Source: Megaustenia siamemsis
Taxonomy: Eukaryota; Mollusca; Gastropoda; Stylommatophora; Ariophantidae
Length of the DNA: 64,000 nt
Reading direction: 5' to 3'
Assembly: GCA_032433765.1 (NCBI GenBank)
Contig: JAVIAB010000073.1
Location: 66,892,205-66,956,204 of the forward strand
The position numbers and the translations under genes were made by a program. Under the pieces are notes generated by a model. That model was not told the origin of the DNA. It did not search any database and worked only from the letters and a program-made list of their open reading frames with translations. Positions 18,989 through 30,628 of this stretch are shown here, in pieces (the stretch's first letter is position 1; each line of letters starts with the position of its first letter).

Positions 18989-20072
18989 GCGTGGGACTTC
19001 CGTTGTAAAGATGGTGGTATTTAGGTCACGTTCTCTTGATCGCTGCAGTAAGTTCATTCGGAATCTGATTAATTTCGGTTCTCCGTTGTACTTTTCTGCG
19101 TTAAAGTAAAAGTGATGATCTTCTTATTACATCTGCGCCGCTAAAGCGATGGTGTACGCCGGCAACAGTCCAGTTTTGATAAATCAAGTGTTGTGAATGC
19201 GACCTTCCAACGTCTAGACTTGATCTGCGCTTTACGTAACATTGGTGCTGTTCATGGCCGTTGTTGGAATTCCTTGACGCAAGTTATTTCCATGTTACTT
19301 ATCAATGTAAACTACTTCGTCAGCCGCAGTTTTATCTCTTTACGGAATTTGCACAGTGTTCTGTTCGTCTTAGGCTGCTTTTACTAGAGTAATCAGAAAT
19401 CGAAAGGGAGCGAAATTGTGTGTACGACTTTTTTGTGTGCTACGTCATCATAATGGTTCATCTTATATCCCTAGGCTCTAGACCGGCCGTACGCTAATTA
19501 TACGGTCGGTTGTTCGATGTGCGTCGGGGATAATCTGACGGCTAACTGTGTGTCTATATGTTCGGAATTGGAGTCAACAACGATGGCCTAACATCATCAA
19601 GCGCTCTACATTTTTTTAAAAATATGACGATCATCATTTTCAATAGGACGTGAACTCCTGGTATATGGTGGATAGGCGGCAGGAACAATTGAAGGCTATG
19701 CATGAAAAGTGTCCCTTGTTGCAGTTTCCTCATATTCCAAGTCTGGCTTGTTGCAGGAGCTACTGAGTTAAGTGCTCTGTGCACACCGTGAGCTGTGTGT
19801 CTCATCCGTTTTGATCATGTTTCGATATTCCAATTGCTTTCAATGAATGATAATATCGTATGACAGGGAAAAGTTGGCTGTGTTCACTTTCTGCGCGGTT
19901 TCGCCTTATGTCTTTTGGCGTGTGCTGAGACTGCTATAATGGGGACTACATTTACCTTTCTTTGTTTGGGAGATGAGATTCGGATGATTACGTTGGCACG
20001 GGCGGTTGAGCAATTATGGATTTTAATTCGTTTGCAGTGATACCGGGGCCTTCCATAACCAAATAACCAAAT
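18989..20072 (+). mobile_element. Dispersed repeat R1, copy 1 (about 1.05 kb), nested in LINE D
   Basis: Shares near-continuous similarity with 47665-48722, from GTCACGTTCTCT...ATCGCTGCAG to the end GATACCGGGGCCTTCCATAACCAAATAACCAA. A third, 3' copy lies at 52480-52635. It has no coding capacity. The 3' end is a short repeat (AATAACCA)n, as in elements mobilised by target-primed reverse transcription. It sits inside LINE D, so it is younger than that LINE. Confidence 0.75.
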
Positions 20073-20074
20073 AA

Positions 20075-20541
20075 TGTGTGCTTGTGAAAGCTGGAAAACA
20101 ACAAGAGATATAGAAACAAAGTTGAACGCATTCGAAAATAAATGTCTATGGAAAATACTTGGTATAGCGTGGAACGAACTCAAAACAACTAATCGCCAAT
20201 TAACCACTAATATCTTCAGTAATAAAGAAAAGACGATGGTCATATGTTGGACATATGATGAGAAGAGATAATAACCGAATAGCAAAGCAAGCCCTTATGT
20301 GGGAAACAGCAGGTAAGAGAAAAAGAGGAAGACCCAGAGAGACACTGAGAAGAACATTGATGAGAGAGGCAAGAGCAGCAGGAATCGGCTCCCTCAATGA
20401 GATAGAGATGCTTGCACAGAACAGAGACAAATGGCGAGATTTGATAAAATATCTTTAAAAGAATTGAAAACTGCTAGAAGAGAAATTCAGATGAATGAGT
20501 ATCTTGGTCTACGCCCTATGGGCCGACTACGGCTCGAAAGG

Positions 20542-20548
<7 letters not shown>
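20075..20548 (+). mobile_element. LINE family D, second half with 3' end
   Basis: Resumes the LINE interrupted at 18988. Later frames code KRKRGRPRETLRRTL and NRDKWRDLIKYL, typical 3' ends of non-LTR ORFs. A TACGCCCTATGGGCCGACTA sequence follows before the AT microsatellite tail. Confidence 0.75.

Positions 20549-20602
<54 letters not shown>
20549..20602. repeat. (AT)n microsatellite at LINE D 3' end
   Basis: AT dinucleotide run of about 54 bp directly after the LINE 3' end, probably its tail. Confidence 0.95.
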
Positions 20603-20605
<3 letters not shown>

Positions 20606-20890
20606 AAATTGAATATACATAAGGCATGACCTATCAATACTGACCAAATAAACTTGTTTTCAATTCTTGTTATTTTTACCATCCATTACATAGATCATTG
20701 GACATCGACAGGAGCTTTTCAAACCGTTTGCTAACCCTTGAAGTCTTGATGATGTCATTCATCTGTGTGATTTTTGTCTAAAAGATCTCAGTTGAGAGTG
20801 TCCTCCCACTTCAACCAATGGCTACGTATCCTGGATTTTATTTTTCATTATTATTTTGTAGCTGACTTTTTGGGTTTATTTCTTCTTCTT

Positions 20891-20923
<33 letters not shown>

Positions 20924-22162
20924 CTCCTCCTCTTCTTCTTCGTCGTATTCTACTTCAGGAAATGGGTAGCTGACCACCACGTTGCAGCATTCTTATTTTT
21001 GGGCCTGAGGTTGGCATTGACGGAGTGATACTTACTATCATGATGTGACAGGTATTTATGATGCTGCATAAATACCGTTAGAGAATCGTCGTCCCAAGTC
21101 TACGGTCACTTTTAAGCTCATTGAGATAAGACGATTATAACGAAAAGTTGGACACTATACCGTGCTATCACGAAATCAGACGGATTTGGTTTGTGCTGTT
21201 TAATTGGTTACCAACATTTTTTTAAAGGATATTAAGTGACTGAAAGTCCATGACTCCAGACAAATACATAGACACAGTAAGTTTTAATAAATAATGAAGT
21301 GTGTGCACGGGGATAACTCTAATAATTTGGTAGCTTTGTTTACGCTTAACTGATTTCTCTTATTTACATTCTGGTGCCCTATCAAAGAGGTGTTATTAGA
21401 CTGTTGTCCACAGTTCTTCTTTGGCTTTTTATGGCTGTAGTCTTCAAATCATTAGATCCTTCTAGCAGGTCAAACGTGACGTCTCCTGAAGTATATGTTT
21501 AGTAGTTTATGCGAAGCTCGTTCTTTGACGGTAACGTTCATACATTTACTATTTTGTATTCGAAACTTTCTACGTCGGACATACTTGTGTAAGGTAGCAC
21601 CAAGCGAAATGATGCGCCCACAACGCGTGTTTGTGTCGATAGTTCACACAACGCGTGTTGGTGTCGATAGTTCACACAACGCGTGTTTGTGTCGATAGTT
21701 CACACAACGCGTGTTGGTGTCGATAGTTCACAGTTCTTATATTTTAAAATGTACTTGTAGTTCTTCAGTCTAACGCCAGCAGGGGCTCGAACATTCGACA
21801 TGATTGTCCAACTTTTCAAACGATAATTGGTCCTGACCTCTAGGTAGAGAATTCTCTCGAGGTATTACTTTCTACCGGGACTATATTTCAGTCTTTGTTT
21901 TCAGATGAAAGTTAGTTCTTATTCTCCACATGGTCATGGGACGCACCAAAATGGACGCTTCCTGCGTCCAAGCCATGTAAACATTGTTGACTTTCCTTGA
22001 CTTCAACTGTTTATCTCATTCTATTAGAGAATTTCATGCTATCTGTTACCACAGTGAGTTGGCGGATTTTTTTGAAATGTAATCACGGGTTTGATAATAA
22101 ATGTGTGTACACAGTTCGTTAACCATCGCTGTAGATCAAGTCTTTATTCGCTGGCTTCGTTA
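20603..22162. other. Intergenic, no gene recognised
   Basis: A pyrimidine-rich CTTCTTCTT tract lies at 20880-20950 and a 26-bp minisatellite at about 21610-21732. The rest is unassigned. A promoter or signal-peptide exon for the EGF-like gene downstream might be here but cannot be pointed to. Confidence 0.4.
21610..21732. repeat. 26-bp minisatellite
   Basis: About 4.5 copies containing ACACAACGCGTGTTTGTGTC, with GTTTG and GTTGG variants alternating. Confidence 0.9.
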
Positions 22163-23545
22163 GCAACCATGGAAGCTAATGACCTTACTTGTGGCGACGG
22201 TTGGTTTGGGGCAAACTGTACGTTACAATGTCACTGCTATAATGACTTAGTTTGTGACAAAACTACAGGGACATGCCCAAACAATGACAGTTGTCAGCAC
22301 GAATATTTTGGACCCCAGTGTCAGTACTTGGATCTCATTTACAAATACGCCCAAAAATCTGAACCTACTTTCCTGTTTGATAACAACTACACCACATGTA
22401 ATCCGGACATAGATTCTACATCAGTTGAGGCAACTCTCAATCAATCTTTGCCGTTCTCCTGGTTTAGGATTTATGTAATTGACTTAACATATCCAGACAG
22501 TTTCACGGTAAAACTAAATGGTTCTGCCTCATGTAACAATGTATCACGGTTTGTAGTTAGTCCGCACGAGATTGATGTCTTCTGCTCTGGGGCTGGTCTG
22601 ATCAACAAGTTACGGATTGAAGGGGCGATAGTTGCTAATATCTGCTCCATCTACATTGGCTGGGGTCGGAAAGTGGCTCTCAAACAGATCACAAACCAGA
22701 CCGACACATTTGATGCTTGTTATACAGGAGACAGATGTGGACCAGAGGCCGCAGTTAATAGCAAAACAAAGACCAATCTCTATGACAATGACTGCACACA
22801 CATACAATGGAGAAGTGGAACCAATTCTGTTTACTGGTATCTGAACTTTGCAACGCCCCAGAAGACTCACACCATTCGAATCTATCATCGTGCTAGCACT
22901 ATGATTCGGGTAAAGAATGCCACTCTAAAGGCTTTCTCTGACAGTGACGGAGTAGTATTCCAGTATAATGATATATCATACCCTAATTTATCTGTGAACA
23001 CTAGTGTAGTCAAAACACAAACGCCAATGGCACACATTAAGATTGAGTTCTCACCGACCATTTCGCAGGCCGACAGTGCACTGACGGTATGTGAGGTGCA
23101 AACATTTACAGACACCTAATGTCTGGACGAGCATTCTTGGTCGTTTTGTGCAATGTGTAGTGGGTGTAGTAAATGCTGCAATGTCATCATCGGTACTTGT
23201 CACGGCAACTGTTCACATGGGATCTATGGACACGACTGTTCCGGGTCTTGTCTCAGTGTCTGTCCTTTATTTGAGGAAAAGTCCGGAAAATGCCTACAAT
23301 GTAAACATCTTGGCTATACCTGTAATGACACTTGTCCCGATGGTAATTTTGGGCTACAGTGCGAACAGATGTGTTCTGATGGCTGTGACATCATATGTAC
23401 TCACAAATGTCCGGACAACTGTTTCAACGACACATGTGAACAGTCAATCGGGAAACTGTACATGCAACAGAACGTTCTATGGGTCAGACTGCACTCTCAA
23501 ATCTCCGGACAACTGTTTAACTAAACCTGTGATTCCCACGTTCAG
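22163..23545 (+). pseudogene. Multiple EGF-like domain protein with lectin-like repeats, broken
   Basis: Reads from DLTCGDGWFGANC (an EGF-like Cys pattern) through a long beta-rich extracellular region with many N-glycosylation sequons. Two segments resemble F5/8-type-C/fucolectin-like domains: CNPDID...FSWFRIYV, and AAVNSKTK...YWYLNFATPQKTHTIRIYHR. Cys-rich EGF-like repeats follow (CSGSCLSVCP, CNDTCPDGNFGLQC, CTCNRTFYGSDC). Proteins of this layout are expanded in gastropods and act at the cell surface or in haemolymph. An in-frame TAA at 23117-23119 precedes the EGF block (open again in the same frame), and a one-base shift near 23440 breaks the last EGF repeat. No signal peptide is visible, so 5' exon(s) are missing or far upstream. 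Likely pseudogene or fragment; sequencing errors are the alternative. Confidence 0.7.
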
Positions 23546-23624
23546 AAGAGTCTGCCGACTACAACAAGCCCAAGCATATGGACACTTTAATGTGTTTCTG
23601 TGCTAGACATGGTTTATTTCTTGG

Positions 23625-24370
23625 TGTTTTTTCATGAAGCCATGGCTCATATCTTGTTGTGTTTCTGTCCTAGCCATGGCTCATATCTTAGCTTGTGTGT
23701 GCTGGCCATGGCTCATATCTTGGTGTGTGTCATGTCAGTCATGTTAGTCATATCTCATATCTTGGTGTGTCCGTGTTAATCATGTCTCATATCTTTATGT
23801 GTGTCTGTGTTTAGTCATATCTCATATCTTAGTGTGTACCAGTGTTAGTCATATGTCATATCTTTGTGTGTGCATGTCTGGGTTAGTGATATCTCATATC
23901 TCTGTGTGCATGTTTATGTTAGTCATATCTCATATCTTTGTGTGTGCATTCTGTGTTTGTCACATCTCATATCCTTGTGTGTGCATGGCTATTTTAGTCC
24001 CATCTCATATCTTTGTGTGTGCATATCTATGTTAGTGTTATCTCATATCTTTGAGTGCATGTCTATGTAAGGCATGTGTCATATCTCTTTGTGTGCATGT
24101 CTATGTCAGTTATATCTCATATCTTTATGTGCATGTTTATGTTAGTGATGTGTCATATATCTTGATGTGTGTCAGTGTTAGTCATGCCTCGTATCGCTGT
24201 GTGCATGTATGCATTAGTCTCATCTCATATCTTTGTGTGTGCATGTCTGTGTTAGTCACATCTCACATCTTTGCGTGTGTATGTCTGTGTTAGTCACATC
24301 TCACATCTTTGTACGTGCGTGCGTGTCTGTGTTAGTCACATCTCACATCTTTGTGTGTGCATGTCTGTGT
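23625..24370. repeat. About 36-bp minisatellite, inverted relative to 15056-15660
   Basis: Copies of TTAGTCATATCTCATATCTT with TGTGTGTGCATGTCTGTG. Continues without interruption into unit P at 24371, giving the unoccupied form of the 3.6-kb insertion site. Confidence 0.9.
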
Positions 24371-24735
24371 TAGTCACCTCTAATGACTCGGGCAGATGGT
24401 GCTCATAAACCTGGGAGGGCCGACCATCTAAGAGCAGAATCCCCCTACAGAAAAGACAATCTGCTGCCTTGCAGGAAGATTGGGGACAATCAAAGGCTAG
24501 GGAAAGCAAACCCGAATAAAATGCTGGCTGAAATCGGATGCACTGGGCCACTGGCGCAGAACACAGTGCAACGCTTTAACGGGTGTTCAATCAGAGTGGA
24601 TCTGGCAGACTCTAATTGTGATGTTCTCTTTGTGAGGGCGATCAACACACTTAACCTGACAGCTGACTTCATGTGAGAGTCTGGAATCCTTACTCTGATT
24701 GAGTCCTGATCGCAGAGAGAGAGAGAGAGAGATTC
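24371..24735 (-). repeat. Dispersed repeat unit P, copy 2 (inverted)
   Basis: Reverse complement of 3241-3599 with substitutions and small indels, ending in a GA microsatellite at 24716-24731. It carries the empty target of the large element at its junction with the minisatellite. Confidence 0.8.
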
Positions 24736-26515
24736 TCCACATCGCTTTCTCATACTGTTGATTATAAACACCAATGCTGAATGAAACAATGGATTCTCCC
24801 TTTACACGTTTTATAAAGAACCAAAGACCTGGTCATGCAGAGTCACCTCAGAAGGAGGTCAGAAATTAAACTGTACCGGCTGCAAGACTAAATATTGTGA
24901 CTCTACATTTTGTGGAGATTCACCACAAGGGAAAATATCAATTCTCCAGTCTGAATGTCTAAAATCTCAATGTCTAAAGCATGCGTTATCACAGTCTATT
25001 GTATCCAGATTTCACTTTCAATACAAGTTAGGATTAGACATGAGTCTCTTGCATAAAGACAATAATATAACTAACAACAAAATGTTTAAGCTTTTCTGAT
25101 AACACGTGACTAAACAAATGAACCCTCGGATCTCAATATTTAAGAAATGACTAACAGATTTGTAATCTCTTGTATTTGTGTTTGTTCGCACTTGAAGACT
25201 TTTTTTAAGACTGAAACGTAAATTTGTGTAATCTTATTTTATTTTGAAAACAAAAACGTCATTTTTTAAAAAATGGTATTGTGCATGAAAGCAACATTTT
25301 GCCATTTCATGAAGAGGTTGCAGGTGGCACCATGTCTGTGCAAATTTGAGTGAGATCACTTGCAATTGTCTCCAGAGGACTGCCTGATGATGGTTTCATT
25401 TCTTTTTTTAAAAAGTTTGTCTTCACACTTCCGGACTCTTGCAAGTTTATCACCTTTTTGAACTTTATCGTCGTGAGGGTTAAAGTAATGGAGCAAAAAG
25501 AGTGTCCATGGTTTAGACCAAATGGCACTTTTGATTACAATTAATTTGATCTTTACAAAAGATAATGTTGACAGAAAAACAGTATTCAAATAATACTAAA
25601 CTTCATAAATGTTAACAAAGTTTAGATTTCCAACACCTTTTATTGAGTTGCACAACTAAGCATACCAGCACTTGAACAATCGCACAGTTTGAACATCTAT
25701 AGGTGGGATTTTTAAAACTAAATTCTTGAGGAAAATCAAATATAGAGATCGAAGGGAAATCAGCTTGAGATTGATTCAAATGATGAGACATCTTTAATGT
25801 GGATACAAAATAGGCAGCAGCTTTTATCTGAACTCTCTAATGATTGTTAAACAAATTAAATGACGACCAGAATGTTTCCTAAGCGACAATGGACATATTT
25901 GAATGTAAATTCATGATTAAAAAACATAACAATGAAAGGTCCCCTCCTTACTTGCACTGACAACCAAGGCACACACAGTGATGTGCATATTATCAGCTCG
26001 TTGCTGACCGTAAAAGTTGCTCATCACTCTTAAGTCACAATGTTGGTTAATTATTGAGTCACGGCCGAGTCAAAAGTAGTCTCTATCTTGGGAGGAATTA
26101 AAAACTCAAACACGTCGTGAACATCTCTACACCGTAGAACCGATCATGTATTATCCAGGCATGTATTATCCAGGCATGTATTATCCAGGCATGTATTATC
26201 CAGGCATGTATTATCCAGGCATGTATTATCCAGGCATGTATTAATTATCTCCACAGCGTACCCCAGAAATTAATGATGCCGGAAAGTTTTTTTTTTCTTT
26301 TCAAGCATAAAAATATCCACGAGCGGTTTAACAACATTAATTTAATCAATATTGTAAATATGAAAACAAACATTTTATGATTAATCTAACCATGAGCTGT
26401 GAAGTAATGATGGTGTAGATTAATTCATGCATGTGAGGGCGGGAGATTATTGTTTGGACGAGGTGCCTTTCTTTTTCTTTCATTTTTTTCTTTTGATATT
26501 TTACTTAACACGGAG
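24736..26515. other. Intergenic, no gene recognised
   Basis: Only a 15-bp minisatellite (ATGTATTATCCAGGC, about six copies, 26146-26240) stands out. Short opposing frames at 25307-25589 look incidental. Confidence 0.5.
26146..26240. repeat. 15-bp minisatellite
   Basis: Six copies of ATGTATTATCCAGGC. Confidence 0.95.
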
Positions 26516-28300
26516 TATGTGCAGAAAGGCAAAAGAGGACTGGCTCAACCAAAGATGTCTAGAAGTCGAAACTATGGAAAGTAAACAAAACGTAAGAGAG
26601 ATGCACACAGAAATAAAGAGAATGACGAATAAAGACAAAAAAGCTATACAAAACGGATGTATTGCAAACAAAGAGGGAAGAATGCTAACAGACAACAAAG
26701 ATATAATAGATAGATGGCAAGAATATATAACAGAATTATTTCATGACGAAAGGGACAAAAAGCCAGACATAAAATGTACATACAACTATAAAATCCTGAA
26801 ATCTGAAGTAGAAAATGCTATAAAAACAATGAACAAGACAAGGGAAAGGCAGCAGGACCTGACAATGTACAGATAGAGATGATACAGGCTCTAGAAGAGT
26901 TTGGCATCGAAGTGATCACAGACATATGCAATGACATATACCATACAGGATACATACCAAACGATCTAAAGCATCAACTTTCATTGTATTGCCTAAAAAG
27001 AATGGTGCAGTTGAATGCAGTGATTTCAGAACAATAAGCCTAATGAGCCAGGTAACAAAAATTTTACTAAAAGTACAGGGAAGGATTCAGAATAAAATCA
27101 ATACTGAATTAGATGAGCAACAATTTGGATTCAGGAAAAACAGTGGGACAAAAGAAGCCATATTCAGCATGAGAACAATGATTGAAAAGTACACAGAAGT
27201 AAACAAACCAATATATGCCTGCTTTATAGACTACACCAAAGCTTTTGATAGTATACACCATAACCAACTCATAGACTGCCTAAAGGATATAAATCTAGAT
27301 GACACAGACATACGACTAATATGTAATTTGTACTGGGAGCAAACAGCAATAATAAGATATAACAAGGAGAACTCTACACCCATGAACATAAAAAGAGGAG
27401 TAAGACAGGGATGCATCCTATCACCAAGCTTGTTCAATCTATATACTAAGCAAATCTTTAAAAATATCTCAGAGATACCAGGCCTAAACATTAATGGAAA
27501 GATAATCAATAACCTAAGATATGCTGATGATACTGTTCTACTAGCAGAAAATCCTAAAGACCTACAACAATTGCTTAATGTGATAAACATAACAAGCAAA
27601 TAATATGGGCTAGAAATGAATATCAAAAAGACTAAAACTATGATCATAAAACAAAGAAAATTCTCAAGACCTACAATTAAATATCACAGTTGGGGGAATA
27701 CATCTGGAGACAGTCCAGAGCTAAAACTACCTGGGACATACTATAACCAATGATGGAAATGCAAAATTGAAATAAACAAAAGAATAGGTATGGCAAAAAG
27801 TAATTTTAATCCCATGAAAAATATACTAACAACAAAACAAATATCAACAGGGCTGAAACTAAGAATGGCAAAATGTTACGTCTTCTCAGTATTCCTGTAT
27901 GGTGCAGAAACTTGGACATTAGACAAGAAAACAGAACAGAAAATTGAAGCCTTTGAAATGTGGATTTATAGAAGAATAGGTAGAATTGGATGGAAACAAA
28001 AGATAACAAACGATGAAGTTTTTAAAAAAATAAAAATAAAAAGAGAACTACTAAATACAATTAAGACAAGACAAATGAAATTTTTGGGGCATGTTAACAG
28101 ACACAACAGCCTACTAAAAGTAATATTGGAAGGAAAAATACAAGGTAAAAGAGGCAGAGGCAGACCAAGACTAACATGGACGAGTAACATAAAAAGATGG
28201 GCAAGTCAATCTATGACAGCCTGCACCATCAAATCAAGAAACAGAGTAGAATGACGATCCATGGTAGCCAACCTTCGTTGCGGAGATACCACTCGATGAT
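26516..28300 (+). mobile_element. Family A (RTE-like) LINE, longest copy
   Basis: Covers the linker before RT (AKEDWLNQRCLEVE..., DRWQEYITELF), the RT core, and the 3' end. RT motifs: QFGFRKNSGTKEAIF, FIDYTKAFDSIHH (motif A), GVRQGCILSPSLFNLY (motif B) and LRYADDTVLLAENP (motif C). The 3' part reads GAETWTLDKK, FLGHVNRHNSLLK and GKRGRGRPRLTWTSNIKRW. Frameshifts near 26850, 26985 and 27650-27780 and a TAA at 27601-27603 inactivate it. It ends with CCAACCTTCGTTGCGGAGA and a GATGATGAT tail, typical of RTE 3' ends. The endonuclease domain is absent here but seen in the copy at 54.9 kb. Confidence 0.9.
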
Positions 28301-28765
28301 GATGATTTTACTTAATATAGTTATAGCTAGATCTTGTTTCTGTTTCTATGCTAGTGTGTACAGTCTGTGTTTCTGGGGAAGGTAATGTTTTAGATGAAAC
28401 GCTTTTTAGTTATTTGTTGTTTTTATTTATTTATTTTATTGTATTTTTTGCTTTTTATCTTAAAGCTCTAACATACATGTTATGCGTTATCATTAGAAGG
28501 GAGATCACCGTATATCAGATAACTGTCCTTCAGGAGTTGTGGCTCTTTGTTTGCCTAATCGCATGGGCTAAAAACTAGCCTCGTATTCACTGTCTCTCTT
28601 TAATTTTAAATCGTTGTTTACGCAGTATAAAATCGTACTGTCATAATAAAAACGGTTGCTTCCGATCATTACAGCAATATTAGGATGACATTTCCCAATA
28701 TGTTCGATTTAAAGCCATGACGAAACAATTCTTCAGTTGTTTCCCAGTGGAACTCCAGCGCTATC
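28301..28765. other. Non-coding spacer
   Basis: No gene or repeat partner recognised. Confidence 0.4.
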
Positions 28766-29222
28766 ATCATCTAATAAAGAAAGTACCTCAATTATAGTTT
28801 CTTCTTTTAGCTTCTTGTGCTAATCATAATCTAATGAAGAAAGTACCGCAATTATAGTTTCTTTTTTTAGCTTCTTGTGCTAATCATAATCTAATGAAGA
28901 AAGTACCGCAATTATAGTTTCTTTTTTTAGCTTCTTGTGCTAATCATAATCTAATAAAGAAAGTACCTCAATTATAGTTTCTTCTTTTAGCTTCTTGTGC
29001 TAATCATAATCTAATGAAGAAAGTACCGCAATTATAGTTTCTTTTTTTAGCTTCTTGTGCCTATCATTTTCTAATGAAGAAAGCACCTCAATTATAGTTT
29101 CTTCTTTTAGCTTCTTGTGCTAATCATAATCTAATGAAGAAAGTACCTCGATTATAGATTCTTCTTTTAGCTTCTTGTGCCTATCATCTTCTAATGAAGA
29201 AAGTACCTCAATTATAGTTTGC
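28766..29222. repeat. 60-bp tandem repeat, about 7.5 copies
   Basis: TTTTAGCTTCTTGTGCTAAT then CATAATCTAATGAAGAAAGT recurs with an exact 60-bp period and few substitutions. Confidence 0.95.
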
Positions 29223-29251
29223 GCTACTAATTTTATTCAATTAGTTTTATT

Positions 29252-29921
29252 GCAGCAATAATAAAATATAACAAAGAGAACTCTACACTTATTGATATAA
29301 AAAGAGGAGTAAGTGAAGGATGCATCCTATCACCAAGCTTGTTCAATCTATACACTGAGCAAGTCTTTAAAAACATCATAAGGATGCCAGGCCTACAAAT
29401 TAATGGAAAGATAATAAATAACTTAAGATATGCTACAGTTCAGAGCTACAACTACCTTGGACATACTGTAACCAGTGATGGAAAATGTACAACTGAAATA
29501 GACAAAAGAATAGGTATGGCAAAAAGTAATTTCAATGCCATGAAGAACATATTAACATCAAAACAAATAACACCAGGGCTCTTGAAGCCCTTGAAATGTG
29601 GATTTATAGAAGAATAGGTAGAATCGGATGAAAAGAAAAGAGAACAAATGATGAAGTTTTAAAACAACTAAAAATTAAAAGAGAATTATTAAACACAATT
29701 AGAACAAAACAAATGTAATTTTTGGGACATGTTAAAAGACACAACAGCCTACTAAAAGTAATATTGGAAGGGAAAATACAAGGTAATAGAAGCAGAAGCA
29801 GACCAAGGCTAACATGAAGGAGTAACATCAAAAAATGGACAAGACAGCCTGATACAGAAAAAGCAAGATACAGAACGGAATGGCGCCAATGGTAGCCAAC
29901 CTTCGATGCGGAGACTACACT
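29252..29921 (+). mobile_element. Family A LINE, internally deleted copy
   Basis: Begins in RT motif B (KRGVSEGCILSPSLFNLY) and runs to the start of motif C, where INNLRYA jumps straight to the TVQSYNYLGHTVTSDGKC segment, so the catalytic DD is deleted. A second deletion removes the segment before EALEMWIYRRI. It ends with CCAACCTTCGATGCGGAGAC. Confidence 0.85.
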
Positions 29922-29980
29922 CAATGAATGAATGAATGAATGAATGAATGAATGAATGAATGAATGAATGAATGAATGAA
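29922..29980. repeat. (TGAA)n tail of the LINE copy
   Basis: About 14 TGAA units directly abut the LINE 3' end, the simple-repeat tail expected of RTE elements. Confidence 0.9.
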
Positions 29981-30215
29981 AGCTTTATTAAAAGTATGTT
30001 TGCTTATACGCAAACTTTGGACAATAGCCTCAAATCTCAGTTGTTATTAGCGATATCCAAATCTACCACTGTGTTTTAACAAATGTTTCCAGTTATTATT
30101 TTCTATACTGAGATTTTCTGCAAATAGAAATTAGTAGACGACATTTTGGAAGAGCTGAATAGTAACTTCCGATTTTTAAATTTGGTAAAAGAAAAAAAAG
30201 TAATACAGGAGTTTC

Positions 30216-30628
30216 TATTGTGGGAACAGGAAACTTTGGCTATTGTGGGAACAGGAAACTTTGGCTAATGTAGGAACAGGAAACTTTGGCTAATGTAGGA
30301 ACAGGAAACTTTGGCTATTGTGGGAACAGGAAACTTTGGCTAATGTAGGAACAGGAAACTTTGGCTAATGTAGGAACATGAAACTTTGGCTATTGTGGGA
30401 ACAGGAAACTTTGGCTATTGTGGGAACAGGAAACTTTGGCTATTATGGGAACAGGAAACTTTGGCTATTATGGGAATAGGAAACTTTGGTTATTGTGGGA
30501 ATATGAAACTTTGGCTATTGTGGGAACAGGAAACTTTGGTTACTGTAGAAACAGGAAACTTTGGCTATTGTGGAAACAGGAAACTTTGGCTATTGTAGAA
30601 ACAGGAAATTTTGGCTATTGTAGAAACA
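30216..30628. repeat. 24-bp minisatellite, left part
   Basis: Copies of GGGAACAGGAAACTTTGGCT with ATTGT. The array is split by the LINE at 30629-32023 and continues at 32033. Confidence 0.95.
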
